From assembly GCA_963695375.1 (NCBI GenBank), contig OY968767.1:2806482-2870481 (forward strand): 64,000 nt of DNA, written 5' to 3'. Within the stretch, counting starts at the first letter, position 1. The number at the start of each line of letters is the position of its first letter. This document shows, one piece after another, positions 8,286 through 17,729 of the stretch. Source of the stretch: JACCVL01 sp963695375 (GTDB lineage: Bacteria > Actinomycetota > Actinomycetes > Propionibacteriales > Nocardioidaceae). Position numbers and translations under genes: made by a program. The notes beneath the pieces are model-generated. The model had not been told where the DNA came from. It searched no databases and saw only the letters and a list, made by a program, of their open reading frames with translations.

Positions 8286-10553
8286 TCACGCCTTCTCGAG
8301 GTACGCCGCACGGGCGGTCTCCTCGAGCTCGGCCACCGCCCGGGCCAGTGCCGGGACGGCCGCGAGCGCCGGGTCGGCGGTGACGAGCTCGGTCGCGTCC
8401 TCGCGGGCGTCGCTGATGACGTCCTCGTGCGCGACCACCGACAGCAGCCGCAGGCTCGAGCGGCGGCCCGACTGCACGGCCCCGAGCACGTCCCCCTCGC
8501 GGCGCAGCGCGACGTCGAGGCGGGACACCTCGAACCCGTCGCTGGTCGCCGCGACGTCCTCGAGCCGGTTGCGGGCCGGTGATCCGGCCGGCGCCTCGGT
8601 GACCAGCAGGCACAGCCCCGCGGCGGTCCCTCGCCCCACCCGCCCGCGCAGCTGGTGCAGCTGGGACAGCCCGTAGCGATCCGCGTCGAGCACCACCATC
8701 ACGGTCGCGTTGGGGACGTCGACACCGACCTCGACCACGGTGGTCGCGACCACGACGTCCACCTCGCCGCCGGCGAAACGGTCCATCACCGCGTCCTTGA
8801 CGTCGGGCGGCAGCCGGCCGTGCAGCACCTCGACCCGCAACCCGGCGAGCGACCCGCTCGACAGCTCCGCGGCGGTCGCGAGGACACCGTGTCCCGGCGC
8901 CCGGTCGGCGCCGTCGGGGTCCGCGAGGTCGGGCACGGAGTACAGGCCCCGACTCATGGCGGGCGCCTCCTCCGCGTCGTCGGCCGCCGAACCGCCGGCC
9001 CGCTCGTCGTCGGCGCCGATCCGCGGGCAGACCACGTACGCCTGCCGGCCGGCGGCGATCTCCTCGCGTACCCGCTGCCACCCCCGCTCCAGCCAGCCGG
9101 GTCGCTCGGCCGCGGGCACGACGTTGGTCTGGACCGGCTGCCGGCCGGCCGGCACCTCGGCGAGCACGGAGGTGTCCAGGTCGCCGAAGACGGTCATCGC
9201 CACCGTCCGCGGGATCGGCGTCGCCGTCATCACCAGGACGTGCGGACGGGCCGACTCCCCGCGCTCGGTCAAGGCCGCGCGCTGCTCGACGCCGAACCGG
9301 TGCTGCTCGTCGACGACCACCAGGCCGAGGTCGGCGAACTGCACCTTCTCCTCGAGCAGCGCGTGCGTCCCGACCACGATGCCGGCCGCGCCGGAGGCGA
9401 CGTCGAGCAGCGCGGAGCGGCGGGCAGCGGTCCCCAGCGACCCGGTGAGGAGCCGGACGCGGGTGGCCGTGTCGGCACCGCCGAGCATGCCGCCCAGCGC
9501 CAGGTCGCCCAGCATGCCGGTGAGGCTGCGCGCGTGCTGGGCGGCGAGCACCTCGGTGGGCGCCAGCAGCGCGGCCTGTCCCCCGCCGTCCACCACCTGC
9601 AACATCGCCCGGAGGGCGACCACGGTCTTGCCGGACCCGACCTCGCCCTGCAGCAGCCGATGCATGGGGTGCGCGCGCTCCAGGTCGGCCGAGATCTCGG
9701 CCCCGACCCGGCGTTGGCCCTCGGTCAGCACGAATGGGAGCCGCTGGTCGAACCGGGCCAGGACGCCGTCCGGCCCGGTCGGCCGGGGCACCGCCGGCAG
9801 CCCGTCCACCAGCATCCGACGACGCGCGAGCACGACCTGGGTGACGAGCGCCTCGTCGTAGCGCAGCCGCTCGCGGCCCCGACGGTGGTCCTCGGCGCGC
9901 TCCGGCCGGTGCACCCCCTCCAGGGCGGTTCCGACGTCGACCAGCCCGCGCCGGCGACGGACCTCCTCGGGCACCGGGTCCGCGACGTCCTCCAGGGCGT
10001 CGAGCGCCATCGCGCAGCAGTCGGCGATCCGCCACGACGACAGCCGCGCGGTCGCCGGGTAGACCGGGATCACCGGGCGGGTGAGCCGGAGGGCGTCCTC
10101 GCCGCCGGTGCCGTCCGGATCGAGCAGCGCGTACTCCGGATGCAGCAGCTGACGCTGCCCCCGGAAGCTGCCCACCTTGCCGGCGAACAGCCCCAGTGCC
10201 CCCGGGCGCAGCTTGTCCACCTGCCAGGGCTGCCGGAAGAACGTCAGCAGCAGCTCGCCGGTGCCGTCGGTGACGACGACCTCGGTACGGACAGACCGCC
10301 GGCCGCGCCGACGCGGGTCGGGGCCGCCGTACTCGCGGTTGACCGCGGAACGGACCCGCGCCTGCACGGTCACGTGCTCGTCGACGCGCAGACCGGCGAG
10401 GTCGGTCAGGGTGCCGCGCTCGGTGTACCGGCGCGGGTAGTGGGCCAGCAGTTCGCCGACGGTGCGGATGCCCAGGACCTCCGCCAGCCGCTTTGCGGCG
10501 GTGCCGCCGACGACGAAGGGCAGCCGGGTGTCCAGGCCGACCGGCGGCATCAC
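8286..10553 (-). CDS. recG: ATP-dependent DNA helicase RecG
   Basis: RecG remodels stalled forks and branched DNA. The 755-residue protein has an N-terminal wedge/OB region, Walker A GEVGSGKT, the DEQH box (VVDEQHRFG), TATPIPRT and the C-terminal helicase motifs ending in QLRGRVGRG. The start is GTG at 10553 or ATG at 10550; it overlaps the stop of the DAK2 gene, suggesting translational coupling. Confidence 0.96.
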   Translation of the reverse strand: MMPPVGLDTRLPFVVGGTAAKRLAEVLGIRTVGELLAHYPRRYTERGTLTDLAGLRVDEHVTVQARVRSAVNREYGGPDPRRRGRRSVRTEVVVTDGTGELLLTFFRQPWQVDKLRPGALGLFAGKVGSFRGQRQLLHPEYALLDPDGTGGEDALRLTRPVIPVYPATARLSSWRIADCCAMALDALEDVADPVPEEVRRRRGLVDVGTALEGVHRPERAEDHRRGRERLRYDEALVTQVVLARRRMLVDGLPAVPRPTGPDGVLARFDQRLPFVLTEGQRRVGAEISADLERAHPMHRLLQGEVGSGKTVVALRAMLQVVDGGGQAALLAPTEVLAAQHARSLTGMLGDLALGGMLGGADTATRVRLLTGSLGTAARRSALLDVASGAAGIVVGTHALLEEKVQFADLGLVVVDEQHRFGVEQRAALTERGESARPHVLVMTATPIPRTVAMTVFGDLDTSVLAEVPAGRQPVQTNVVPAAERPGWLERGWQRVREEIAAGRQAYVVCPRIGADDERAGGSAADDAEEAPAMSRGLYSVPDLADPDGADRAPGHGVLATAAELSSGSLAGLRVEVLHGRLPPDVKDAVMDRFAGGEVDVVVATTVVEVGVDVPNATVMVVLDADRYGLSQLHQLRGRVGRGTAAGLCLLVTEAPAGSPARNRLEDVAATSDGFEVSRLDVALRREGDVLGAVQSGRRSSLRLLSVVAHEDVISDAREDATELVTADPALAAVPALARAVAELEETARAAYLEKA

Positions 10554-12226
10554 TCCACCGCCAGCAGCAGCGGGTAACCGGCCTGGCCCCCCTCGTGCAC
10601 GGCGACGTCGACCTCGGGCCGGGCGGCCAGCACGTGCTGCTCCACGCGGCGGGCCAGGTCGGACGGTGCGCCGGCGCCGGACACCAGGGTGAGCATCTCG
10701 CCGGAGCCGCCGAGCAGTCGCTCGGCCACGGTCACCGCGACCGCCTGGAGGTCGGCACCGACGACGGCGAAGTCCCCGTCCACGACCCCGAGCACGTCGC
10801 CCGCCTGGCAGGGCCCGGCCGACGTCATCGCCTGCCGGGTGGCGATGGTGACCGCGCCGTGCCGGGCGTGACCCGCGGCGGCGCCCATCTGCACGACGTC
10901 GTCGTCGAAGCTGCGCGCCGGATCGTGCACGGCGAGTGCGGCGAGGCCCTGCACCTGCGCCTGGGTGGGGATCACGGCAGCCCGGATCCCCAGGTCGCGC
11001 GCCTGCCGGGCCGCGACCTCGGCGGCGGCGACGACGGCCCGGTCGTTGGGGAGCACCACGACCTCGCGGGCACCGCTGCCCACGATGGCGTCGAGCAGCT
11101 CGGCGGGCCGGGGGCGGCGCCGGGTGGAGGTGTCGAGGACGGCCGCACCGGCCCGGGCGAACAGCTCGGCAAGGCCCGGTCCGGCGGCGGTGATGAGCAC
11201 CGTCCGCGCGCCGGTCGGGTCCGGTCCCGGCTGCTGGTCGTGAGCGTCGGCGACCGCCGCTCGCTGCCCTTCGGCACCGCCCCCCGACGGCTGGACCAGC
11301 GAGGTCACCACCACGCGGTGCGGGCGGCCGACCGCCATCCCGGCCTCGATCGCCGCTCCCGCGTCGTCGACGTGCACGTGGACGTTCCAGAGCCCGTCAC
11401 CCCCGACCACCACGACCGAGTCACCCAGGCCGACCAGGGTGCGCCGCAGCTCGTCCACCCGGTCCGCCGCCGCGTCCAGCAGGTACATCACCTCGTAGCG
11501 CGGACCACCCGCCGCGGCGACGTCCTCCCCCCGAGCACCGCGCGGCATCGTCGGCACCGGCAGGTGCCGGACGGCGGAGCGGGGCGGTGCCACCCGTCCG
11601 GTCAGCACCCGCTCGGTGGCCTCCAGCACGACCACCAGCGCCCGCCCACCGGCGTCGACGACGCCGGCCCGGCGCAGCGGCTCGAGCTGGCCCGGTGTCC
11701 GGTCCAGGGCCTGGCGGGCTGCGGTCGTCGCGGCCCGAAGCACCACCGGCAGCGAAGCTCCGCTCACCTCACCGGCAGCGTCCGCGGCGGCTCGCGCCAC
11801 GCTGAGAATGGTGCCCTCGAGCGGGTCACCGACGGCGGCCCACGCAGCGTCGGCGCCATCTCGGAGGGCGGCTGCGAGCGCCTTGCCGGCGACGACCGGG
11901 TCACCGCCGGACGTGGCGTCCACGAGCAGCGGGACGGCGGCGCGGAACAGCTCGGACAGGATCACCCCGCTGTTCCCCCGCGCCCCGCGCAGCGCCCCGT
12001 CCACGAAGGCCCGCGCCACCCGCGGCAGGTCGGCTCCGGCCGCGGTGGCCTCCGCCGCGGCCTGCGCGGCGGCCTCGAGGGTGAGGTAGACGTTGGTGCC
12101 GGTGTCCGCGTCCGGCACCGGGAAGACGTTCAGCGCATCCAGCTCCGCGCGCGCCTCGCCGACCGACGTCACGATCTGGTCGCACCAGCGCGCGAACAGC
12201 TCCCTCGGCGCCGACCCGTCCGTCAT
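10550..12226 (-). CDS. DAK2-domain protein (FakA/YloV-like)
   Basis: About 558 residues. The N-terminal DAK2 domain has the phosphate/metal motif NVFPVPDADTGTNVY seen in FakA, the ATP-binding subunit of fatty-acid kinase, and in YloV. The C-terminal region matches the usual DegV-like extension of this family (VVVLPNDRAVVAAA). FakA works with a FakB lipid-binding protein to phosphorylate fatty acids; no fakB is seen here, so the substrate is inferred. ATG at 12226 fits the family N-terminus. Confidence 0.9.
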   Translation of the reverse strand: MTDGSAPRELFARWCDQIVTSVGEARAELDALNVFPVPDADTGTNVYLTLEAAAQAAAEATAAGADLPRVARAFVDGALRGARGNSGVILSELFRAAVPLLVDATSGGDPVVAGKALAAALRDGADAAWAAVGDPLEGTILSVARAAADAAGEVSGASLPVVLRAATTAARQALDRTPGQLEPLRRAGVVDAGGRALVVVLEATERVLTGRVAPPRSAVRHLPVPTMPRGARGEDVAAAGGPRYEVMYLLDAAADRVDELRRTLVGLGDSVVVVGGDGLWNVHVHVDDAGAAIEAGMAVGRPHRVVVTSLVQPSGGGAEGQRAAVADAHDQQPGPDPTGARTVLITAAGPGLAELFARAGAAVLDTSTRRRPRPAELLDAIVGSGAREVVVLPNDRAVVAAAEVAARQARDLGIRAAVIPTQAQVQGLAALAVHDPARSFDDDVVQMGAAAGHARHGAVTIATRQAMTSAGPCQAGDVLGVVDGDFAVVGADLQAVAVTVAERLLGGSGEMLTLVSGAGAPSDLARRVEQHVLAARPEVDVAVHEGGQAGYPLLLAVE

Positions 12227-12281
12227 CGCGCTCAGACTAGTGGGACGGCGACGGCGCGGCGGGCACCGGCGCACCCGCGGA

Positions 12282-12312
12282 TTGGAGTCCGCTCCCGGCG
12301 ATCCGGTAGGCT
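12282..12312 (+). promoter_or_regulatory. Candidate rpmB promoter
   Basis: TTGGAG at 12282-12287 and TAGGCT at 12307-12312 are separated by 19 bp. The spacing is slightly long but the -10 fits the actinobacterial TANNNT pattern, and the site is about 80 bp before rpmB. Confidence 0.4.
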
Positions 12313-12392
12313 CGCGGGGTTGTCCGCGAGGGACCCGGCGGCCGGTGTCGGCCGCTGCAGGACCCCCACCTATCGATCAGGAGTGTTTGGCC

Positions 12393-12578
12393 ATGGCTGC
12401 GGTCTGCGACCTCTGCGGCAAGGGACCCGGCTTCGGCAACAACGTGCCGTGGTCGCGCAAGCGGACCCGCCGCCGCTTCGATCCGAACATCCAGCGCGTC
12501 CGGGCCAAGATCGGCGGCACCCCCCAGCGCGTCAACGTCTGCACCTCCTGCCTGAAGGCCGGCAAGGTCACCCGCTGA
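12393..12578 (+). CDS. rpmB: 50S ribosomal protein L28
   Basis: Sixty-one residues starting MAAVCDLCGKGPGFGNN, with the core FDPNIQRVRAKIGG typical of L28, a large-subunit protein. Two Cys pairs (CDLC and CTSC) mark the zinc-binding form. It is divergent from the DAK2/recG group. Confidence 0.97.
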   Translation: MAAVCDLCGKGPGFGNNVPWSRKRTRRRFDPNIQRVRAKIGGTPQRVNVCTSCLKAGKVTR

Positions 12579-12606
12579 CCCCCGGTCCCGGGCCCCGCTC
12601 GGGGCC

Positions 12607-13593
12607 TCAGGCCCGGGCACCGAAGTGCCGGTGCCCGGTCGGCCCGTCGTAGTCGCTGCCGTCCACCGTCACACCGTCCCCGGCCAGGACCGCCCCGATC
12701 TCGGTCCAGCCCGCCGGCAGATCCTGGCCGGCCGGGAACGTCGCGGCCAGGGCGTGGTCGTCCCCGCCGGTCAACAGGAACGCCACCGGGTCCACGCCGA
12801 GCGCGGCTCCCACCGCCTGCAGGGGCTCCGCGACCTCCAACGCGTCTCGATGCACGTCGACCGCGACACCACTGGCCCGCGCCACGTGGCCGAGGTCGGC
12901 GAGCAGACCGTCACTGACGTCGATCAGTGAGGTGGCGCCGGCGGCCGCCGCGGCCGGACCCTCCTCGTACGGAGGGTCGGGGCGGCGGTGCGCCTCCACC
13001 ACGACCCGCGGGGATCGGAAGCCGCGGCTGAGGACCGACAGCCCCGCCGCGGCCCAGCCCAGCCGCCCGGTCACCGCCACCACGTCACCGGCGCGTGCCG
13101 TGTCCCGGCGCACCGGCTCGCCGGGCGTCTCACCGAGCACGGTCACCGCGACGACGACAGCGTCGGCCTCGGCCACGTCCCCGCCCACGACCACGGCGCC
13201 CACCCGGCTGGCCTCCTCCGCGATCCCGCTCGTCAGGTCCAGCGCCCAGCGCACCGGGAGCGGGGCCGGTGCCGACAACCCCACGACCAGCGCCTTCGCC
13301 GTCCCGCCCATGGCCGCGATGTCGGCGAGGTTGGCGGCGGCAACCCGATGCCCGACGTCCAGCGCCGACGACCAGTCCCGGCGGAAGTGCCGCCCCTCCA
13401 CCGCGAGGTCGGTCGAGACCAGCACCCGGCCACCGCCGACCCGCACGAGCGCGGCGTCGTCACCCACACCGATCAGCACGTCGCTGGCCGCCGGCTCGGT
13501 CGCCAGCCTGGCGGTCACCGCGTCGATCAGTCCGAACTCTCCCAGGCCTCCCAACGTGCCGTCGCTGCCGCCGGACGAGGGGGGGACCGTCAT
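12607..13593 (-). CDS. thiL: Thiamine-monophosphate kinase
   Basis: ThiL phosphorylates thiamine monophosphate to thiamine diphosphate, the active cofactor. About 328 residues with the family blocks GEFGLIDAVTARL, VGDDAALV, STDLAVEGRHF, ANLADIAAMGG and SLIDVSDGLLADLGH. The ATG at 13593 is preferred; one at 13602 is also in frame. It is divergent from the Lrp-like gene. Confidence 0.94.
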   Translation of the reverse strand: MTVPPSSGGSDGTLGGLGEFGLIDAVTARLATEPAASDVLIGVGDDAALVRVGGGRVLVSTDLAVEGRHFRRDWSSALDVGHRVAAANLADIAAMGGTAKALVVGLSAPAPLPVRWALDLTSGIAEEASRVGAVVVGGDVAEADAVVVAVTVLGETPGEPVRRDTARAGDVVAVTGRLGWAAAGLSVLSRGFRSPRVVVEAHRRPDPPYEEGPAAAAAGATSLIDVSDGLLADLGHVARASGVAVDVHRDALEVAEPLQAVGAALGVDPVAFLLTGGDDHALAATFPAGQDLPAGWTEIGAVLAGDGVTVDGSDYDGPTGHRHFGARA

Positions 13594-13717
13594 GCCCGCC
13601 ATCTTGTCGGACGCCGATCCGCGGCCTGTAGGTTGGCTCCGCGGTGACCGGCCGGTCGACCGCAGACACGGACCCGCCGACAGACACCGGCGACGCGCCT
13701 TGATGCGGAGGACGACC

Positions 13718-13954
13718 ATGGTGGTGCAGGCCTACATCCTGATCCAGACCGAGGTGGGCAAGGCAGCGGACGTGGCGCACGAGATCGCCGACGTCAAGGG
13801 CGTGACCCTGGCCGAGGACGTCACCGGTCCCTACGACGTGATCGTGCGGGCCGAGGCGAGCAACGTCGACGAGCTCGGCCAGCTGGTGGTGGCTCGGGTG
13901 CAGAACGTCCCCGGCATCACCCGCACACTCACCTGCCCGGTCGTGCACATCTGA
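13718..13954 (+). CDS. Stand-alone Lrp/AsnC ligand-binding (RAM) domain protein
   Basis: Seventy-eight residues (MVVQAYILIQTEVGKAADVA onward) matching the C-terminal RAM/ACT-like effector domain of Lrp regulators, with no helix-turn-helix. Such stand-alone domains oligomerise and bind amino acids and may modulate full-length Lrp proteins. The gene is followed after 8 nt by the DUF3515 gene, so the two may be co-transcribed. Confidence 0.9.
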   Translation: MVVQAYILIQTEVGKAADVAHEIADVKGVTLAEDVTGPYDVIVRAEASNVDELGQLVVARVQNVPGITRTLTCPVVHI

Positions 13955-13962
13955 GCGCAGCG

Positions 13963-14427
13963 GTGCCGCCCCGACACCTGGTCGCCCTCCTGGTCACCCT
14001 CCCCACCGCGTTCGTCTGCATCGCGGGCTGCGCCCCGGCCCTGCAGGTCGACTCCCCGGACCCGCCTCGGGCCAACGTCGAGCAGTGCCAGGAGCTGATC
14101 GAGACCGCACCACAGACCGTGGCCGGGGCCGAGGCTCGCGAGGTGCGCAGCTCCGGAGTGGCGCTGGCGTGGGGAGACCCGGCGATCACTCTGCGCTGCG
14201 GCATCCCCGTGCCCAGCGGAATCGAGCCGGGGGCTCGCTGCGACACCGTCGAGGACGTGGACTGGTTCACCACCCGCGCCGAGGACGGCTTCCGCTTCGA
14301 CACCATCGGCCGGGCCGCCACCGTCGAGCTGTTCGTGCCGTTCGAGTACGAGCCCGCCGGTGACGCGCTGGTCGACATCGCGGGAGCGGTGCGCGAGTCC
14401 GTCCCGGTCGTCGAACGCTGCCGCTGA
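13963..14427 (+). CDS. DUF3515 family lipoprotein
   Basis: 154 residues from a GTG. The N-terminus has a hydrophobic signal and a lipobox ending in CIAGC, so it is probably a lipoprotein on the outer face of the membrane. The core (LAWGDPAITLRCG, VDWFTT, FEYEP) matches the actinobacterial DUF3515 family, usually next to thiL and ddl as here. The function is unknown. Confidence 0.87.
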   Translation: MPPRHLVALLVTLPTAFVCIAGCAPALQVDSPDPPRANVEQCQELIETAPQTVAGAEAREVRSSGVALAWGDPAITLRCGIPVPSGIEPGARCDTVEDVDWFTTRAEDGFRFDTIGRAATVELFVPFEYEPAGDALVDIAGAVRESVPVVERCR

Positions 14428-14433
14428 CCGGAC

Positions 14434-15579
14434 TCAGCGCAGCCCGGTGCCGCGGTCGAGGGCGAGCCGCAGCAACCGGTCGACCAGAGCGGGGTAGGAC
14501 AGTCCGGAGGCCGCCCACAGCTGGGGGAACATCGAGGTCGGCGTGAAGCCGGGCATCGTGTTCAGCTCGTTCACCAGCACGCCGCCGTCCGGCAGGACGA
14601 AGAAGTCAACCCGCGCCAGTCCTTCGGCGTCGATCGCCTCGAAGGCGTCGACCGCCCAGCGGCGGATCCGGTCGGCGGTCTCGGCGTCGAGGTCGGCCGG
14701 GATCTGCAGGCCCGCGGAGCCGTCGACGTACTTCGCCTCGAAGTCGTAGAACGCGTGCCCGGACCCCGGGTCGATCCGGATCTCGCCGACCACGCTGGCC
14801 TCCGGTCGGGCACCGCCGGCCCCCGCGAGCACACCGCACTCCACTTCCCGGGTCTCGAGCGCGGCGCTCTCGACGATGACCTTCGGGTCGTGCGCCTGGG
14901 CAGCCGCGATGGCCGCCTCCAGGTCCTCGGAGCGGTCCACCCGGGTGATGCCGAAGCTCGAGCCCGCCCGCGCCGGCTTGACGAACACCGGCAGGCCGAG
15001 GGCGGCCACGTCCGTGCGTACCGCTCCCGGCTCTCGTTGCCACCGGCCCGGCCGGATCACGACGTACGGCAGCTGCGGCAGCCCGGCGGCCGCGAAGGCG
15101 AGCTTCATGAACTCCTTGTCCATGCCGACCGCGCTGGCCAGCACACCCGCACCCACGTAGCGGACGCCGGCGACCTCCAGCAGTCCCTGGACGGTCCCGT
15201 CCTCTCCCCAGGGGCCGTGCAGCAGCGGCAGGACCACGTCGACCTCACCCAGCGCCCGCGGCACCGCGCCCGGCTCGGAGACGACCAGTCCACCCTCGTC
15301 GGCCGGCCGCAGCGCGACGGTGGCGCCGGCTCCGTCCACCTCGGGCAGCCGCCCGTCGGTGATGGCGAACCGGTGCGGGTCGCCGGACTCCAGCACCCAC
15401 CGACCGTCGGGCGTGATGCCGACCGGGACGACTTCGTAGCGCTGCGGGTCAAGGGCCCGGATCACGTCGGCGGCGGTCAGGCAGGAGACGCCGTGCTCGC
15501 TGGAGCGTCCGCCGAAGACGACCGCCACCCGGATCCGTTCTGAGCCTGGCGGTCGGAGCTCGTCGGGGGGCGTCGTCAC
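14434..15579 (-). CDS. ddl: D-alanine--D-alanine ligase
   Basis: Ddl joins two D-alanines for peptidoglycan precursor synthesis using ATP. The 381-residue protein has the N-terminal motif VAVVFGGRSSEHGVSC, the ATP-grasp region with FVKPARAGSSFGI, and the C-terminal NELNTMPGFTPTSMFP. It converges on the DUF3515 gene with only a 6-nt gap. Confidence 0.96.
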   Translation of the reverse strand: MTTPPDELRPPGSERIRVAVVFGGRSSEHGVSCLTAADVIRALDPQRYEVVPVGITPDGRWVLESGDPHRFAITDGRLPEVDGAGATVALRPADEGGLVVSEPGAVPRALGEVDVVLPLLHGPWGEDGTVQGLLEVAGVRYVGAGVLASAVGMDKEFMKLAFAAAGLPQLPYVVIRPGRWQREPGAVRTDVAALGLPVFVKPARAGSSFGITRVDRSEDLEAAIAAAQAHDPKVIVESAALETREVECGVLAGAGGARPEASVVGEIRIDPGSGHAFYDFEAKYVDGSAGLQIPADLDAETADRIRRWAVDAFEAIDAEGLARVDFFVLPDGGVLVNELNTMPGFTPTSMFPQLWAASGLSYPALVDRLLRLALDRGTGLR

Positions 15580-15611
15580 CGGGCGACAGTAGCGGCCGCG
15601 ACAATGCCGTC

Positions 15612-16709
15612 ATGGACAGCCACACCGACGGTCTCGCTCCGTCCACCCTCGCCGTGACGGCCGGCCGGCCGGACCGCGAACCCGATGCCCCGCTGAACTC
15701 GCCGCTGGTTCCGGCCAGCGTGTTCGTGGCCGGCGGCGACCGTGAGTACGGCCGCTACGCGAACCCCACCTGGGAAGCCTTCGAGCAGGTGCTCGGCGCG
15801 CTCGAGGGCGGACGCTGCCTGGCGTTCTCGTCCGGGATGGCGGCTGCCACGACGATCCTCGACCTGGTGAGCCAGGGCGAGACCGTCGTGGCCCCGCGGC
15901 ACGCGTACCTCGGGGTGTGGCACCAGCTGTCGGCGGCCCAGAACCGCGGCCGGCTGACGGCACGCGCCGTGGACGTGACCGACACCGACGCCGTGGTGCG
16001 GGCGCTCGACGGGGCGGCGCTGCTGTGGTTGGAGTCCCCGACCAACCCGGCCGTCGAGGTGGCCGACATCGAGGCGCTCGCCGCCGCGGCGCACGAGGCC
16101 GGGGCCTCCTGCGTGGTGGACAACACCTTCGCCACGCCGTTGCGGCAGCGGCCGTTGGACCTCGGAGCCGACGTCGTGCTGCACTCGGCCACGAAGTACC
16201 TGTCCGGCCATGCCGACGCGGTGCTCGGAGCCGTCGTGACCCGCGACGACGAGGCGTGGCGAGCGCTGGACGAGCGGCGGCGGACGGCCGGTGCGGTGCC
16301 CGGGGTGCTCGAGGCCTGGCTGGCGACGCGCGGGATGCGCACGCTCGCCCTGCGAGTGGACCGCGCCGAGGCGAACGCCCGCATCCTGGCCGAACGGCTG
16401 GCCGACCACGACGCCGTTCGCCGGGTCCGCTACCCCGGCTTCGGGGGAATCGTGGCCATCGAGCTGGCGGGTGGCGTGGTGGCCGCCGACCTGCTGGTGC
16501 ACGACACCCGCATCTGGGTGCACGCCACCAGCCTCGGTGGCGTCGAGTCCTCGCTGGAGCGCAGGCGCCGGTGGCAGGGCGAGGTCGCCTCGATTCCGGA
16601 CGACCTGGTCCGTCTGTCGGTCGGCGTCGAGGACGTCGAGGACCTGTGGGCCGACCTCGTCCGTGCCCTGGACGCGATCGGGACGCGGGCGAGGACGATG
16701 TCCGGCTGA
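15612..16709 (+). CDS. Cys/Met-metabolism PLP enzyme (cystathionine gamma-lyase/synthase-like)
   Basis: 365 residues of fold-type I PLP enzyme. Key blocks are SSGMAAATTIL (phosphate loop), ESPTNPAVEVADI, DNTFATPL and the PLP lysine in SATKYLSGHADAV. The family includes cystathionine gamma-lyase (cystathionine to cysteine) and gamma-synthase; the sequence alone does not decide between them. It starts 32 nt from the divergent ddl start. Confidence 0.88.
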   Translation: MDSHTDGLAPSTLAVTAGRPDREPDAPLNSPLVPASVFVAGGDREYGRYANPTWEAFEQVLGALEGGRCLAFSSGMAAATTILDLVSQGETVVAPRHAYLGVWHQLSAAQNRGRLTARAVDVTDTDAVVRALDGAALLWLESPTNPAVEVADIEALAAAAHEAGASCVVDNTFATPLRQRPLDLGADVVLHSATKYLSGHADAVLGAVVTRDDEAWRALDERRRTAGAVPGVLEAWLATRGMRTLALRVDRAEANARILAERLADHDAVRRVRYPGFGGIVAIELAGGVVAADLLVHDTRIWVHATSLGGVESSLERRRRWQGEVASIPDDLVRLSVGVEDVEDLWADLVRALDAIGTRARTMSG

Positions 16710-16729
16710 CGGCCGGTCGCCGGCAACGA

Positions 16730-17729
16730 TCAGCGCTCGGAGGTCGCGGCCCGGGAGATCAGTGACCGGAGCATCTGCTCCGGCGTCATCTGGCCGCGCA
16801 CGACGCGGACGACGTGCTCGACGATCGGCATGTCGACGCCGTACTTGCCGGCGAGATCTCTCAAGGACTCGCACGACTTGACGCCCTCCGCCACCTGCCG
16901 GGTGGACCGCACCACCTCCTCGACGCTCATGCCACTGCCGAGCTTCTCGCCGAACGTGCGGTTGCGGGACAGCGGCGACGAGCAGGTCGCCACCAGGTCA
17001 CCGAGACCGGCGAGCCCGGACAGCGTCATCGGATCCGCCCCGGCCGCCGCGGCGAGCCGGCCGGTCTCGGCGAGCCCGCGGGTGATCACCGACGCGGTCG
17101 GTGTTGTCTCCGAAACCGAGGCCGGCGGCCATCCCGACCGCGAGCGCGATGACGTTCTTGGTCGCCCCGCCGAGCTCGCAGCCGACCACGTCGGTGATGG
17201 TGTACGGGCGGAAGGTCGCGGTGTGGCACAGCTCCTGCAGCCGTTCGGCGACCTCCGCGTCGGCGCACGCGACCACGCTCGCCGCGGGCTGGCGGGCGGC
17301 GATCTCCCGTGCCAGGTTCGGTCCGCTGACGACGCCGACGCGCCCCGGATCGGTGCCGGTGACCTCGACGATCACCTCGCTCATCCGCTTGGCAGTCCCC
17401 AGCTCCACACCCTTCATCAGGCTCACCAGCACGGCGTCCGGCCGCAGCAGGTCGGTCCAGGGGGCGAGGTTCTCGCGCAGGGTCTGGGACGGCAGTGCGA
17501 GCACGACCGCCTCCGCGCCGGTCAGGACGAACCGGGGGTCGTGGGAGGCCGTGACCACGTCCGGAAGCACCACTCCCGGCAGGTAGTCCGGGTTCTGGTG
17601 GGTGGCCGTGACCCGCTCGCAAAGCTCGGAGCGCCGACCCCACAGCCGAACCTCCCTGCCGGCGTCGGCGAGGACGAGGGAGAACGCGGTGCCCCACGAA
17701 CCCGCACCCATGACAGCCACATGCGTCAC
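16730..17729 (-). CDS. gpsA: Glycerol-3-phosphate dehydrogenase [NAD(P)+], frame broken
   Basis: GpsA makes sn-glycerol 3-phosphate for phospholipids. The N-terminal part (VTHVAVMGAGSWGTAF, Rossmann GxGxxG) is open from a GTG at 17729. The C-terminal part (TRGLAETGRL onward, including TLSGLAGLGDLVATC and SRNR) continues in another frame. The break is near 17,097-17,101, where GFGDNT should run into ASVITRG; removing one base restores it. I treat this as a sequencing or assembly indel rather than a real pseudogene. The start overlaps the plsC stop as GTGA. Confidence 0.9.

Noticed and set aside
10493..12652. Plus-strand ORF of 719 residues over the DAK2 gene
   Set aside because: Antisense shadow; it also runs over rpmB in the wrong frame.
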